The translations under genes were made by a program, and so were the position numbers. A DNA stretch of 64,000 nt from Gimesia chilikensis (GTDB taxonomy: Bacteria > Planctomycetota > Planctomycetia > Planctomycetales > Planctomycetaceae): positions 7,468,564 to 7,532,563 of the forward strand of contig NZ_CP036266.1 in the NCBI RefSeq assembly GCF_007744075.1, in the 5' to 3' direction. Numbering within the stretch: position 1 is the stretch's first letter; every line of letters begins with the position of its first letter. Below the pieces are notes generated by a model. It was given only the letters and a program-made list of their open reading frames with translations, did no database searches and was not told the origin of the DNA. Of this stretch, positions 25,332 through 35,334 are shown piece after piece.

Positions 25332-26207
25332 TCACTTCTTCAACCCCGCGCAATACTCGTGAATTTGATCCAGCTTTGCCTGACGTGCTTTCGCAGCAGC
25401 ACTCTCATCAGGGGCCTGTTCGATGCGTTCGATTGTCTGCTTGACCCGCGTTTTCAATTGTTCGTCCTCTGTCTGCAGTGCCTCTCGCAACGCCGGCAAC
25501 AGCGGCTTCGCCTGCCAGCCATAAGTCGCCAGCGCCCCGGCTGCATTCAGCCGCACCCAGTTCTGTTCGTCCTTCAGTAATTTCGCGATCGCGTTCATAT
25601 TCGATTCACTATAGCGGTTCACCGTCGCCAGGTAGCCGGTACTCCAGCCGCGCACAGTTCGGTCAGTACTGCTCAGGGCCCGGGCATAACGTTTTTCCAG
25701 ATCGGCCTGTTCGAGCACGACCACCCCTTTGGGGATCTGCAACTGGTCAAACTGGATTTCCCCCCCGATATAAATCGTCAGGATCGGATGCTCATTCCAG
25801 ATCTGCTCTCCCTGATCCCACGATGCCATATGTTTTGCAATCCCGCCGACCATTTGCAGTTTCCAGTTGAACTTGAATGTCTTGTCTTTCATAAATGAGT
25901 TAATTTCAGCCGGTCCCGGTAGCAGCACAACTTCATGCACCTTCTCCGGGGTCGCCGCGAAGTGCTTTAACGCCGCGTTGACTGCTGCAGTATCGCCTTG
26001 ATAGAAACAAGCCTCACTGCCATTCACCCAGTAGTGGTACACCCGGTGCGTATCATTCACCACCGGCATGATCCCCGGCCACTCCTGGAAGTTCCCCGCA
26101 TTCAACGGTTTATTACCAAAGTCCTCCATGCCCAGCGCCCACACCGGCCCTGTCAGACAGCTCAGCAGCAACAGACAACCACCCCAACTCAGGAACTTCA
26201 CACGCAT
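25332..26207 (-). CDS. Secreted protein with HEAT-like repeats
   Basis: About 291 residues from the ATG at 26207, chosen because AAGGAGAG precedes it and a signal peptide starts there (MRVKFLSWGGCLLLLSCLTG, cleavage after VWA). The frame runs upstream to 26267 without a ribosome site. The central part is an unassigned alpha/beta domain (VNDTHRVYHYWVNGSEACFY, KVHEVVLLPGPAEINSF). The C-terminal third is helical with a HEAT/PBS-lyase-like pattern (AIAKLLKDEQNWVRLNAAGAL and the following PLLPALREALQTEDEQLKT). It probably acts in the periplasm as a binding protein. It is unlinked to any pathway gene here. The stop is immediately followed by repeat R2. Confidence 0.7.
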   Translation of the reverse strand: MRVKFLSWGGCLLLLSCLTGPVWALGMEDFGNKPLNAGNFQEWPGIMPVVNDTHRVYHYWVNGSEACFYQGDTAAVNAALKHFAATPEKVHEVVLLPGPAEINSFMKDKTFKFNWKLQMVGGIAKHMASWDQGEQIWNEHPILTIYIGGEIQFDQLQIPKGVVVLEQADLEKRYARALSSTDRTVRGWSTGYLATVNRYSESNMNAIAKLLKDEQNWVRLNAAGALATYGWQAKPLLPALREALQTEDEQLKTRVKQTIERIEQAPDESAAAKARQAKLDQIHEYCAGLKK

Positions 26208-26323
26208 AGCAGTCTCTCCTTCTGAAAGAATTCGCCCCACTCCTGATAGAGACGGCCGCCACCGCACTTTGGTTTCCAGAAATCCCCACAGATTGAATTT
26301 TCAGGCAAAATAAACAAATACCC

Positions 26324-26520
26324 GGGTGGGCTCGAATGCAATTCGAGCCGAGCGCAGCGAGCAGGAGGTCCCAACTCACTCACACAAATCAGAACATCCT
26401 ACCCTACCTGTAACAGACCAGTGAGGTTCAACTCATCAACAAACAACCTTCACACCGAGACATCCTGTTGCCTCCGGCTATCACGGATTACATCCGCGAC
26501 TGCCCAGGTTCATTTCACAA
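26324..26520. repeat. Composite dispersed repeat, copy A
   Basis: It begins with a hairpin GGCTCGAAT-GCA-ATTCGAGCC (26329-26349) and then GAGCGCAGCGAGCAGGAGG. More loosely conserved blocks follow, including ATCAGAACA and TTCACACCGAGACA. It leads straight into CACGAAA repeat R3. Copies B and C lie at 28383 and 35980. Confidence 0.8.
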
Positions 26521-26526
26521 ACACCT

Positions 26527-26556
26527 CTTTCGTGTTTTTCGTGCCTTTCGTGGTAG
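26527..26556 (-). repeat. CACGAAA dispersed repeat, copy R3
   Basis: Three TTTCGTG units on the plus strand ending GGTAG. It lies about 43 bases after the stop of the SseB-like gene and joins the end of composite repeat copy A. Confidence 0.8.
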
Positions 26557-26599
26557 ATAAACTACCATTAACAACGTCATCCCCGCCTCGACGCGCGTC

Positions 26600-27037
26600 T
26601 CAACGAACCCCAATCTCCCAGCTCCGCTCGCTGAAAAGATTCAGATCAATAAAATCAACGTCAGCTCCCTGGACGACATCCGACATCAGCACTTCGACAT
26701 AGCCTGCTCCAAATACTTTATTCAAATCCTGGGACACCCGGGCCGCAAAGGTCTGCAGTTTCTTCTCACTGGAAAACGCAGGCAGCCGTTTCTGGCCGTC
26801 AACATCCAGAATCCAGAGCTCCCGTTCATCGCTGGCCAGCTCCCTGGCATCCTCTTCCAGCAACGCCAGTAACTCCTCCTGGGTAAACTCATTCGCATCG
26901 AGCATCCGACGCGGCCGTTTAGGAAACAGCAGCCGCCGCGTCTGTAGATAGACGTTCAGCTTCTGCGGATCCTCCTTGCAGGCCACACGCTCCAGATCAT
27001 CTTTTCCGGTAATCTTCTCCAGTAGACTGGATAACAT
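26600..27037 (-). CDS. SseB-like protein
   Basis: 145 residues. The second half, with ELWILDVDGQKRLPAFSSE, KLQTFAARVSQDLNKVFG and VEVLMSDVVQGADVDFIDLN, fits the SseB N-terminal fold in which a reported value is compared with stored data. The first half is helical and charged (FTQEELLALLEEDARELASDE). SseB-type domains are poorly understood. They also occur as immunity-type proteins of polymorphic toxin loci. No toxin gene is visible here. The gene is 65 bases from the DUF4272 gene on the same strand, so the two may be co-transcribed. Confidence 0.55.
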   Translation of the reverse strand: MLSSLLEKITGKDDLERVACKEDPQKLNVYLQTRRLLFPKRPRRMLDANEFTQEELLALLEEDARELASDERELWILDVDGQKRLPAFSSEKKLQTFAARVSQDLNKVFGAGYVEVLMSDVVQGADVDFIDLNLFSERSWEIGVR

Positions 27038-27102
27038 CGATCGGAACCTTCAAAAAGGCGAACTCGATTTTTAGAACGTCGCTCTCATCCACAACGCCCC
27101 GC

Positions 27103-27825
27103 TTATGTATGGCACAGCGTCTGATCCCAGTCTGTTCCGTCCGCACAGATCCATTCCAGTGCCAGATGACGCTCGTAGCAGATCGAAGCAAAATTCCCCT
27201 TGGTTTCTCCATCCAGATCAACCAGGCGTTGCCCGTCGATCAGCAGGTCCACCCCATCATGCTCTACGTTAATCCCTTCCTGTTCGATTCCGTCCAGGGC
27301 CCGGCTGACCGTCGCTGCATAACTGTCCCCCGGCGGTGGCTCCATCCCCTGCAGACGCATCACTTCAGTACGGGCCCGCCAGTTCAGAAACTGGGCCTGA
27401 TGGAGTTCCGCATCCAATGTTTCTTTCCCGCGAATTGCGGCACTATCCAGGAAGCCTTCGATCGGCTGATTGATGGGAACCATAGAATAGATCTCATTCG
27501 GATTCCCCACATCATAATAGCTCGGCATCTCCTCGATCACACCAATCGACCAGAGTAATGCTTTCAATGCCTCAACACGCCAGAACGTCTCAAAGATCGC
27601 ACTGCGATCCCAGTCTCCCAACGGTTGATCGTGCAGCTTGAGTTCAGCTGAAGAGAGTGCGTCGGCAATCCCGTATTCCCCAGCCCACTGCAAGAGACTT
27701 TCACCAAACTCCCGATAGCGGTCTGCCTGCTCCGGGATATTCGAAATTCCGTTTTCTGCCTGGGCGCGCATGGCCATCAGCCCCACACACAAAGCACGTT
27801 TCGCCACACTCTCCGTCGTCTGCAT
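27103..27825 (-). CDS. DUF4272 domain protein
   Basis: 240 residues. The region IFETFWRVEALKALLWSIGVIEEMP near 80-105 (quoted here as its central part, WRVEALKALLWSIG) is the hallmark of DUF4272. RALCVGLMAMRAQAENG at the start and FLNWRARTEVMRLQG further on also fit. The C-terminal part contains GVDLLIDGQRLVDLD, perhaps a beta hairpin domain. The protein is soluble and cytosolic with no catalytic motif. Its function is unknown in the family. In many genomes such genes occur singly in variable regions, as here, between an SseB-like gene and another small unknown. Confidence 0.7.
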   Translation of the reverse strand: MQTTESVAKRALCVGLMAMRAQAENGISNIPEQADRYREFGESLLQWAGEYGIADALSSAELKLHDQPLGDWDRSAIFETFWRVEALKALLWSIGVIEEMPSYYDVGNPNEIYSMVPINQPIEGFLDSAAIRGKETLDAELHQAQFLNWRARTEVMRLQGMEPPPGDSYAATVSRALDGIEQEGINVEHDGVDLLIDGQRLVDLDGETKGNFASICYERHLALEWICADGTDWDQTLCHT

Positions 27826-27912
27826 TTGTCTCTCCTGTCGTGATTCTCTAAACGGTATTTCGATTGAGGACCATTATCGGGAGACGAGCAAGTCCAGTCA
27901 TACTCCGAACTC

Positions 27913-28341
27913 TCAGGCAAACAATACATCCTCACCATCACGCGCGGTACGCACACGGTCAGAAAAGCCCTGATAGAAAAAGGGGATATTGTCCGCTGCA
28001 TCTCCGGATAAGCGTCCGCGAATTTTATCAAACGTCATCAGCGCCACTCGATACCGAGGTTCCCCTGTCACGAGTACCGGCTGGTCGCTTTCATCGCTCC
28101 AGCAGTAAGTGCCACCATGTTCAGTGTAACCGACCTGTAGCAGATAAGAACCCATTAACTCACAAATTGTTTCAATTTGTTCAGGACCGATCTGATCTGC
28201 AAACTCTGCTGCTTCCGCCAGCATCTCCTCTATGATCGCCAGGCTGTCGGGCGTCAGATCCAACGCCCCACCAGCGCGATCCTGAAACTGAGCCACCGTC
28301 AGGGCCGCCTTTTCTTCCACCTGCTGCGCTAATTCTGACAT
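27913..28341 (-). CDS. Small soluble protein of unknown function (possibly DUF3806-like)
   Basis: About 142 residues from the ATG at 28341, chosen because AGGAG lies about 7 bases upstream. The frame is open to 28437, but that part is encoded by composite repeat copy B. A helical N-terminus (LAIIEEMLAEAAEFADQIG) is followed by ETICELMGSYLLQVGY and a beta/helix pattern ending VALMTFDKIRGRLSGDAADNI and PFFYQGF. This order resembles DUF3806, but the match is by eye and weak. It is the first gene of a minus-strand trio with DUF4272 and SseB-like genes. Confidence 0.5.
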   Translation of the reverse strand: MSELAQQVEEKAALTVAQFQDRAGGALDLTPDSLAIIEEMLAEAAEFADQIGPEQIETICELMGSYLLQVGYTEHGGTYCWSDESDQPVLVTGEPRYRVALMTFDKIRGRLSGDAADNIPFFYQGFSDRVRTARDGEDVLFA

Positions 28342-28382
28342 CTCATGCTCCTGGTGTTGAATAACGTAAAATATAAAGGGTA

Positions 28383-28540
28383 AGCTCGGATGCAATCCGA
28401 GCCGAGCGCAGCGAGCAGGAGGTCCCAGCTGACGCATACATATCAGAACGATCTGCCCAACTTGGGGCAGACAGGGTGAGGCTCAATGCGTCAACAAACA
28501 ACCGTCACAACGCGACCACCCAGGTTCTTTCCACCACAAT
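28383..28540. repeat. Composite dispersed repeat, copy B
   Basis: The hairpin GCTCGGAT-GCA-ATCCGAGC (28384-28402) is followed by the same GAGCGCAGCGAGCAGGAGG block as copy A, then GTCAACAAACAACCGTCACA and GCGACCACC. It joins CACGAAA repeat R4. The stem differs from copy A by a compensated A-T to G-C change. Confidence 0.8.
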
Positions 28541-28577
28541 CACCACTTTCGTGCTTTTCGTGTCTTTCGTGGTAGTT
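28541..28577 (-). repeat. CACGAAA dispersed repeat, copy R4
   Basis: Three TTTCGTG units. The 27-base core is identical to that of R6 and, inverted, R7. It lies about 85 bases after the stop of ilvD, beyond the terminator. Confidence 0.85.
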
Positions 28578-28597
28578 AAAAACAAGTACACCCAGTC

Positions 28598-28635
28598 ACA
28601 AAAAAACGCCCGCAGCCAACCGGCTCCGGGCGTTT
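28598..28635 (-). terminator. Intrinsic terminator of ilvD
   Basis: AAACGCCCG (28604-28612) pairs with CGGGCGTTT (28627-28635), with an inner AGCC/GGCT pairing. On the minus strand the hairpin is followed by a run of seven T. It is 27 bases past the ilvD stop. Confidence 0.88.
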
Positions 28636-28661
28636 CTGATTTCAACAGTTCAAGCCAACGC

Positions 28662-30353
28662 TTACTCGTCGGTCACACAACCTTCGGAAGCCGACTTCAC
28701 GTTCTTGATGTATTTATACAAAGTACCCCGCGTGTATTTGAACGGGGGAGCCGTCCAGGCTTTGCGGCGTTCTTCGAGTTCTTCGTCGCTGACTTCCATA
28801 TCGATGCGATTGTTCTCGGCGTCGATGATGACCTTGTCGCCGTTCTTGACCAGGGCAACCGGTCCGCCTTCCTGGGCTTCGGGAGTGATGTGGCCCACGA
28901 TGAAGCCGTGTGAACCGCCGGAGAAACGACCGTCGGTCAACAGAGCCACGTCTTTACCCAGGCCGGCCCCCATAATGGCCGAAGTCGGAGTCAGCATCTC
29001 AGGCATCCCCGGTCCCCCTTTGGGGCCTTCGTAGCGGATGATGATCACATCCCCTTTGCTGATCTTCTTGTCTTCCAGGGCTTTGAGCATGTCTTCTTCG
29101 GAATCGAATACGTTGGCGGTTCCTTCGAAAACCAGACCTTCTTTACCAGTGATCTTGGCAACCGCACCGGTGGGAGCCAGGTTCCCTTTCAGGATCTGCA
29201 GGTGACCGCTTGGTTTGATCGGGTCACTGACTTTGTGCACGATGTCCTGTCCCTCTTTCAGGCCCGGCAAATCGGCCAGGTTTTCGGAGTGGGTCTTGCC
29301 GGTCACCGTCATGCAGTCACCGTTGATCAGACCTTCGGAGATCAGGTACTTCAGCACAGCCGGGGTTCCCCCCTGCTCCTGCAGGTCCGCCATCACGTAC
29401 TTACCACTGGGTTTGAAGTCTGCCAGCAGCGGAATGCGATCGCTGACCGACTGGAAGTCGTCGATGGTCAGTTCGACATTCACCGAGCGGGCAATCGCCA
29501 GCAGGTGCAGGACGGCGTTGGTCGAACCGCCCAGAGCGACAGTCAGCACCATCGCGTTTTCAAAGGCTTCCCGCGTCATGATGTCCCGCGGCTTGAGGTC
29601 CAGTTCCAGCAGCTTCTTGATCGCTGCACCAGCCCGGTAACACTCTTCGAGTTTATCGGGATGCTCAGCCGGAATCGACGAGCTGTAAGGCAGTGCCATC
29701 CCCAAAGCTTCAATCGCCGACGCCATGGTGTTCGCGGTATACATCCCGCCGCAGGCACCCGCGCCCGGACAGCTCTTCTGCACGATCTGCTTCCGGGTTT
29801 CGTCATCAATCGAACCAGCCAGGTATTCCCCGTAGGACTGGAACGCAGAGACGATGTCCAGCTTCTGATTGTTCAGACAGCCGGGAGCAATCGTTCCGCC
29901 GTAGACCATGATTGACGGACGGTTGAAACGCCCCATCGCGATCAGACAGCCGGGCATGTTCTTGTCACAGCCGGGCAGTGAAATGTTCGCATCGTACCAC
30001 TGGGCACAGGTCACGGTTTCGATACTGTCTGCGATCAAATCGCGGGACTGTAAAGAGTACGACATGCCGTCGGTTCCCATCGATATCCCGTCACTCACGC
30101 CGATCGTGTTGAACCGCATGCCCACCAGGCCGGATGCTTCCACGCCCTCTTTGACCTTGGCAGCCAGAATATTGAGGTGCATGTTACAGGAGTTACCTTC
30201 GTACCAGACGCTGGAAATCCCGACCTGGGCCTTGTTCATATCTTCTTCGGTCATGCCCGTGGCATACAGCATGGCCTGAGATGCCCCCTGCGAACGGGGC
30301 TGGGTGATGCGGGAACTGTAACGGTTCAGAATCGGTTGGGAATCGGATGACAT
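28662..30353 (-). CDS. ilvD: Dihydroxy-acid dehydratase
   Basis: 563 residues from the ATG at 30353 ([14 protein letters not shown]), chosen because AGAGGAAA lies upstream. An upstream in-frame ATG at 30392 is less likely. The protein has the full set of IlvD motifs: [21 protein letters not shown] and [12 protein letters not shown] with the Fe-S cluster cysteines, and [15 protein letters not shown] near the end. It dehydrates dihydroxyisovalerate and dihydroxymethylvalerate to the keto acids for valine, leucine and isoleucine in the cytosol. It has its own terminator and no other ilv genes beside it. Confidence 0.96.
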   Translation of the reverse strand: MSSDSQPILNRYSSRITQPRSQGASQAMLYATGMTEEDMNKAQVGISSVWYEGNSCNMHLNILAAKVKEGVEASGLVGMRFNTIGVSDGISMGTDGMSYSLQSRDLIADSIETVTCAQWYDANISLPGCDKNMPGCLIAMGRFNRPSIMVYGGTIAPGCLNNQKLDIVSAFQSYGEYLAGSIDDETRKQIVQKSCPGAGACGGMYTANTMASAIEALGMALPYSSSIPAEHPDKLEECYRAGAAIKKLLELDLKPRDIMTREAFENAMVLTVALGGSTNAVLHLLAIARSVNVELTIDDFQSVSDRIPLLADFKPSGKYVMADLQEQGGTPAVLKYLISEGLINGDCMTVTGKTHSENLADLPGLKEGQDIVHKVSDPIKPSGHLQILKGNLAPTGAVAKITGKEGLVFEGTANVFDSEEDMLKALEDKKISKGDVIIIRYEGPKGGPGMPEMLTPTSAIMGAGLGKDVALLTDGRFSGGSHGFIVGHITPEAQEGGPVALVKNGDKVIIDAENNRIDMEVSDEELEERRKAWTAPPFKYTRGTLYKYIKNVKSASEGCVTDE

Positions 30354-30432
30354 CGACGGTTTTCCTCTGTTGTGTAGTACAATATCGTTCAATGATGGGA
30401 GACTCGGAGCGGCACGCAGGCACGCTCCCGAT

Positions 30433-30723
30433 TTATTCCACCAGCAGTTTCACCCGGTGGGGCACCCGTTCGACACGGGGCAGCACCTGCGGTTCGTAGA
30501 TTTCTTTAAACGCCTTTGCTTCGCGGTGCTCCTGCCAGGCCTGTTCGCTGGCCCAGTGTTCCACCAGCACAAAGGTCGCCGGATCGGCTTCCGCATGATA
30601 GACGTCAAATCGGAGACAGCCCGGCTCTGTTCGCGACAGGCGGCAGGCTTCCGCCAGCAGACCTTCGATTTCGGTCGCATCCGCTGCGTCTTTCAAGGTC
30701 AGAATCACATTGAGACAAAACAT
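30433..30723 (-). CDS. Antibiotic biosynthesis monooxygenase (ABM) family protein
   Basis: About 96 residues from the ATG at 30723 ([15 protein letters not shown]). A longer frame starts at 30756. The ferredoxin-like ABM pattern is clear: [40 protein letters not shown] and [15 protein letters not shown]. Single-domain ABM proteins include quinol monooxygenases such as YgiN and heme-degrading enzymes. No diagnostic residue separates these here. The gene stops 80 bases before ilvD on the same strand and may be transcribed together with it. Confidence 0.83.
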   Translation of the reverse strand: MFCLNVILTLKDAADATEIEGLLAEACRLSRTEPGCLRFDVYHAEADPATFVLVEHWASEQAWQEHREAKAFKEIYEPQVLPRVERVPHRVKLLVE

Positions 30724-31160
30724 AAGCGCTCTCACTCGCGACAGGGAATGAAACATTGCTGTTTGAGAAGTCAGACCTCAGACTCTCTTTTGTTCCCATA
30801 CAGTAACACTCCGCCGCCCGAAGTGACAGTAAACCACGATTCAATCACCACACCCCACACCAAATCGCCCCCGCAGACCCCGCATCACCCCACCTGAACT
30901 ATTCGCCAGTACACACACCACACACAACAGGATAAGCAGCCTGGCGAAGCTTTGCCGATCACCACAATCTTCCCGCCTCGGTAAGCTGCAGTGGGCTTTC
31001 ATCAAGGCGTGCGGAAAAAAACGCAAAATGAGTCCACACTTGGATGACGCATTCCCAACCTTCTGTTATCATTCCGACATGAAAGAGCAGCGAATGGATG
31101 ACAAAACCTGCCCCTTCCATCACGAAAGAGGCTCTTTTGATTCTTTTGAGGGAGTATCCG
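30724..31160. other. Divergent intergenic region without a supportable gene
   Basis: It separates the minus-strand ABM gene from the plus-strand GAF/sigma-54 activator, so it should hold both promoters. The piece 31098-31160 is an open extension of the activator frame (see that gene). A sigma-54-like sequence at 30942-30955 has the wrong spacing and is not called. Confidence 0.4.
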
Positions 31161-33167
31161 GTGAGTAAAATCGAAACAGTGGAATGGCTGGACTGGAAGC
31201 GACTGCCATTATTTTCCCGCTTTGATGACGCAGCCTCTCTGATCCAGCTGGGCGACCAGCTGCTCGAAGAAGCGACCCAGCAGACCACGGCCGCCGACTA
31301 CCTGCGTCAGTTTCTGCCCCAGCTGGCCACCGAACTCTCCTGCCAGTGGTGTACGCTCATCGAACGCACGCCCGAGTGGGAAACCATCTTTGAATTCGGC
31401 CGCAACTCCGCCGCCAGCTTCCCCACCAACCTCTGTAACGAAGCCCTCGACCGCGACGCCGCCGGCCTCGGTGCCGATGAGAAAAAGGCCGACTGGTTCT
31501 ACATCGCCGCCCCCCTGGGCGACGTCCGTCCCGGCACGGTACTGCTCGTCGGCGGTCGCGACCTGACCAGCGAAGCCCTCAGCAACGCCGTCGTCGCGGC
31601 CCGCGTATTGGGTTACGCCCTGTCGATCGTGGAGAAACGCGAAAAGCACGTCAAACGGATCGGGCGCCTCGAAACCACACTGCACATCGCCTCCAGCTTT
31701 TCGTCGGCCCGCGATACCCAGTCACTGCTGGAACTGATCGCCAAAGAAGCCACCCGCCTGCTCGTCAGCGAACGCTCCAGTATCTTCATCTGGGACCAGG
31801 AACACAAACAGGTCGTCGCCTGCCCCGCCCTGGGTGTCGAAGGCAACACGCTCCGCCTCCCCGATGATGTCGGTATTGTCGGCGAAGTGATTCACAGCGG
31901 CAAGACCGTCACCGTGGACGACGCCTACAACGACGACCGCTTCGATCCCAGCGTCGACAAATCCAGCGGCTTCCGCACCCGCAACCTGCTCTGCGTCCCG
32001 CTCCGCAACAACGCCGGCGAACTGATCGGCGCGTTCGAAGTCATGAACAAGCAGGCCGGCAAGTCCGACTTCGACGACGATGACGCACAGAGCCTCGAAG
32101 AGCTCGGCGTGCAGGCCGCCACCGCACTGGAAAACACCCGCGAACTCGAACAGCTCTCCCGCAGCCGCGACCAGCTCACCGAACAGGCCAAACAGAAAGT
32201 CCGGATCATCGGCAAGAGCTCGGCCATCGACGCGCTCCGCTCGACCATCGAACGCCTCGCCAGCACCGATCTCCCCGTACTGATCCTCGGCGAAAGCGGA
32301 ACCGGGAAAGAGGTCGTCAGCCAGTCCCTGCATTACCAGGGCCCCCGCGCCAATACACCGTTCATCGCCGTCAACTGTGCCGCTCTGACGGAAACCCTGC
32401 TCGAAAGCGAACTCTTCGGCCACGAGAAAGGTGCCTTTACCGACGCCCACGAAACCCGCATCGGCAAATTCGAACTCGCCGAAGGGGGCACGCTCTTCCT
32501 CGACGAGATCGGCGATATGAGCCTGGGCGGCCAGGCCAAACTGCTGCGGGTTCTGGAACAGAAAGTCATCACCCGCGTCGGCGGTTCCGAAAGCATCCCG
32601 ATCAACGTCCGCGTCGTCGCCGCGACCAATGCGAAACTCGCCGATGCGGTCCGCGACAAAAAGTTCCGCGAAGACCTGTTCTACCGGCTGAGCGTCGTCA
32701 CTCTCGAACTGCCGCCCCTCCGCGAACGCCCGGAAGACGTCATCCTGCTGGCCGAGTTTTTCCTCACCCAGTTCTGCGGTCAGGCCAACCGCCGCGTGCT
32801 GAAGATGTCTGCCGAAGCCAAAAAACGCCTGCAGGCGCACCTCTGGCCCGGCAACGTTCGCGAACTGCGGAACCTGATGGAACGCGTCGCCTTCCTCTGT
32901 GCGGGCGACCGCGTCGAAGTCGAAGACCTCGCCTTCATCCTCAGCCCCAGCCGTGACTCCGTCGTCGACATGTCTTCCGATCTGAGCCTCAAAGAAGCCA
33001 CCCGCCTCTTCCAGCAGGAATACATCCGCCGCACCATCAAACGCGTGGGAGGCAACATGAGCGAAACCGCCAAATGCCTCGGCCTGCACCGCTCCAACCT
33101 CTACCGCAAAATGGGCCAGCTGGAAATGCAGGAAGCCAGCGACATGTCCGAAGAAGACGACGACTAA
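31161..33167 (+). CDS. GAF-domain sigma-54-type transcriptional activator with GAFTDA loop
   Basis: About 668 residues from the GTG at 31161, chosen because GAGGGAG lies 7 bases upstream. An in-frame ATG at 31098 gives 689 residues but has a poor ribosome site. An N-terminal region of about 160 residues is unassigned. A GAF domain follows at about 170-320 ([44 protein letters not shown] in two parts). The AAA+ domain begins near 355, with Walker A GESGTGKE, Walker [11 protein letters not shown] and [12 protein letters not shown] Fis-type HTH closes the protein ([20 protein letters not shown]). The loop that contacts sigma-54, normally GAFTGA, is GAFTDA. A ligand sensed by GAF probably sets its activity, but the signal and targets are unknown. 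Confidence 0.88.
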   Translation: MSKIETVEWLDWKRLPLFSRFDDAASLIQLGDQLLEEATQQTTAADYLRQFLPQLATELSCQWCTLIERTPEWETIFEFGRNSAASFPTNLCNEALDRDAAGLGADEKKADWFYIAAPLGDVRPGTVLLVGGRDLTSEALSNAVVAARVLGYALSIVEKREKHVKRIGRLETTLHIASSFSSARDTQSLLELIAKEATRLLVSERSSIFIWDQEHKQVVACPALGVEGNTLRLPDDVGIVGEVIHSGKTVTVDDAYNDDRFDPSVDKSSGFRTRNLLCVPLRNNAGELIGAFEVMNKQAGKSDFDDDDAQSLEELGVQAATALENTRELEQLSRSRDQLTEQAKQKVRIIGKSSAIDALRSTIERLASTDLPVLILGESGTGKEVVSQSLHYQGPRANTPFIAVNCAALTETLLESELFGHEKGAFTDAHETRIGKFELAEGGTLFLDEIGDMSLGGQAKLLRVLEQKVITRVGGSESIPINVRVVAATNAKLADAVRDKKFREDLFYRLSVVTLELPPLRERPEDVILLAEFFLTQFCGQANRRVLKMSAEAKKRLQAHLWPGNVRELRNLMERVAFLCAGDRVEVEDLAFILSPSRDSVVDMSSDLSLKEATRLFQQEYIRRTIKRVGGNMSETAKCLGLHRSNLYRKMGQLEMQEASDMSEEDDD

Positions 33168-33174
33168 GGGTCGG

Positions 33175-34968
33175 TTACTCTGGCAATCTTGAATTGAATG
33201 AAAACACGCGCTGGCCATCTTTGAGTGACAGACATTCGATGCCGATGGAACTGGTATTACAATGAAACAGGAAGACTTTGCCCTTCCTGACCCGGAATTC
33301 GGAGAACCAGGCACCCAGCTTGGTCCCTACCCACATCGTATCCAGCTTTGTCTGCCAGTATAATTTAGGATGCTCCTGATTGTCTTCTGTCGCAATACAC
33401 GTCAAGACGGGATTGACCGGTCCATCCTGATGTAGAACAAAAACAGCACGTCCCTGGCTGGCAATCCCCGTCACGCGAATGGGATCTTCCTCTTTCAATG
33501 CTTTTTCGATTCTGCCTTTTAGTTCCTCTGGATAATCGGCATGCGCAGATTCTCCTTCGAAAGCTTTCTCGTCTTCGTCAAAACTTGCGGTTCCTGTATA
33601 GCTGATGAATTCTCTGTCTGCATAAACATATGGAAAAGTATGCAGTCCTTTCTTCTGATAGTCTGAAAATGGCCGGTACCTGACATCAAATATTGTTTTC
33701 ACCTCAGAGTTGAAACTTGCTCTTAACAGATTTCTGGACCAGGCATGAGGAATAGAAACTTTGAGCCGCCCCTCGACAAAGCCCAGAAACTCGCGTGAGT
33801 ATTTTTGCGGTATGGGGATATTTGCGGCCCCCCTGTCAGACCCCAACAAAAGCGCATCCGTCTGCTTTTCCAGTCGCTGCCAGGCAGCTGAAAGAGCAAC
33901 CGAATCAGATTCGTCATAGCAGAGCCCATTTATTTCACTGGCAGTCCGCGACAGAAACAACTTTCGAGCTGCTTCTCCTTTGGAATACCCCGACGCAGCT
34001 CGCAGGAATTTCAGACGCAGTCGCTCCACTTCAGATAATTCTGACTCATCAACCTCAGGAACCTTAGCTTCTTCACCGGGTTGCCTTGCTCCCGCCGCCA
34101 GGAATAATTTTCTGATCTTCTTTTTTTCCAACGCTTTCTGTTTCTCAGTCTCGTCATATAACTCATACAACTCGGGGTCCACCAGACCGGGCATTGCGGT
34201 AAATCCGCGCTTATCTTTAATATTCAGATTCGCCCCAGCCTCGATCAGCAATTTCACACTTTCCGCATTGGGTTCCGAGACGGCCCAATGCAGGGGCGTC
34301 TCTCCCTCACCATCTTGTACATTGAGCCGGGCTCCCCGTTTGATCATTGCCTTGAGCACTGTGGGACTTTTTGTCGCCCGATGTAACGGAGTAATATCAT
34401 CCGTTCCATCGATATAAACCCCCGTTTTCGTATTGGGATCTGCTCCCGCTTTGAGTAAAGCCAGCGAAAGCGGATCGTGCCCCTGATAAATTGATGTACT
34501 CAGCGCGGTTGAGCCATACCCATCATCCAGGTCAAGTTTCGCTCCTTGATCGATCAACAACTTTGCAATAGCCACACGTCGTTTGTCGCGTTCCTGAATC
34601 AACCGGGGATCAATCTGTTTGCGTTTTTCTTCCGCTCGATCACGAGCTTCAGAAGTATTCTCGGTCATTTTCTCCGGCTGAGGTTCGCGGTGGCTGTGGG
34701 CAACCGCCAGGAGAGGCGTCCATTTATCAGAGCCGTAAGGCGAATAACCCAGCGACCATATATCCTGAAATAGCTCACCATCATAAAAACCAAGACGGGC
34801 ATCAGGTTTCGCTCCCGCCTGCAGCAGGCTCTTCACCTGTGCCACATCCAGTTGAAACGCAGCGATTACAAGTCGTTGATCGCGCGTGTATTTCCGTGGT
34901 TCCTCTTCTGCCCAGGCATTTGTGGTGATCAGGAGAAACAATGTGAGAAAAGAGAGGCGGCTGAGCAT
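33175..34968 (-). CDS. Secreted ankyrin-repeat protein
   Basis: 597 residues with a signal peptide (MLSRLSFLTLFLLITTNAWA). From about residue 30 to 290 there are ankyrin repeats with the usual G-A-N/D and TPLHxA pattern: LLQAGAKPDARLG, GSTALSTSIYQGHDPLSLAL, ITPLHRATKSPTVLKAMI, ETPLHWAVSEPNAESVKLL and LLIEAGANLNIKDKRGFTAM. The C-terminal half has no recognised domain. Exported ankyrin proteins bind other proteins in the periplasm or at the surface. The stop lies 7 bases from the stop of the convergent activator gene. Base composition is a little lower in GC than its neighbours. Confidence 0.82.
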   Translation of the reverse strand: MLSRLSFLTLFLLITTNAWAEEEPRKYTRDQRLVIAAFQLDVAQVKSLLQAGAKPDARLGFYDGELFQDIWSLGYSPYGSDKWTPLLAVAHSHREPQPEKMTENTSEARDRAEEKRKQIDPRLIQERDKRRVAIAKLLIDQGAKLDLDDGYGSTALSTSIYQGHDPLSLALLKAGADPNTKTGVYIDGTDDITPLHRATKSPTVLKAMIKRGARLNVQDGEGETPLHWAVSEPNAESVKLLIEAGANLNIKDKRGFTAMPGLVDPELYELYDETEKQKALEKKKIRKLFLAAGARQPGEEAKVPEVDESELSEVERLRLKFLRAASGYSKGEAARKLFLSRTASEINGLCYDESDSVALSAAWQRLEKQTDALLLGSDRGAANIPIPQKYSREFLGFVEGRLKVSIPHAWSRNLLRASFNSEVKTIFDVRYRPFSDYQKKGLHTFPYVYADREFISYTGTASFDEDEKAFEGESAHADYPEELKGRIEKALKEEDPIRVTGIASQGRAVFVLHQDGPVNPVLTCIATEDNQEHPKLYWQTKLDTMWVGTKLGAWFSEFRVRKGKVFLFHCNTSSIGIECLSLKDGQRVFSFNSRLPE

Positions 34969-35334
34969 GGTACAGTCCTCATGGTCAGTGAGCAGAAGGG
35001 TTCTCGGAAAAACTACCTGTAGTGTATCAGGTTCGTGCCCCCCTCGTCCAAAACTAATTCAGCAAAGCAGGAGGGGTGAGAGTCGTAATTTAGCCAGTCC
35101 AGAATCTACCCCGTCCGCCAACAAATCCACACAACAGCATATCCAAATGTAACATCCGGGTGCTTCACCCTGTAATTCTTTCACATTAGGAAGCATCCTC
35201 CCCCCGCCGACTTCATCCCTCAGCTTGCCAGCTTACCAGGATTATCGTTTTTCAGAACTGGCATCCGATTTGCCTTGTCTTCTCCCCAGACTGCGGGCAT
35301 TCGAAAACCATCTGTATTCAAGGAGGATCGGGTT
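34969..35334. other. Divergent intergenic region, no gene seen
   Basis: This region lies between the ankyrin gene (minus) and the CBM-like gene (plus), so it should contain their promoters. No repeat or hairpin stands out. Open frames here are short and lack ribosome sites. Confidence 0.4.

Noticed and set aside
28342-28437. N-terminal extension of the small unknown protein
   Set aside because: It is encoded by the composite repeat. The ATG at 28341 has AGGAG upstream.
23801-28577. Integron with attC sites
   Set aside because: No tyrosine integrase and no attC-type core sites were recognised. The repeats consist of short direct units instead of long imperfect palindromes.
30942-30955. Sigma-54-like promoter TGGCGAAGCTTTGC
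   Set aside because: The spacing between the GG and GC elements is one base too short, which normally abolishes sigma-54 promoters.
31722-33314. 530-residue open frame on the minus strand inside the sigma-54-type activator
   Set aside because: It is antisense to AAA+ motifs that are clearly real, and the product has no recognisable domain.
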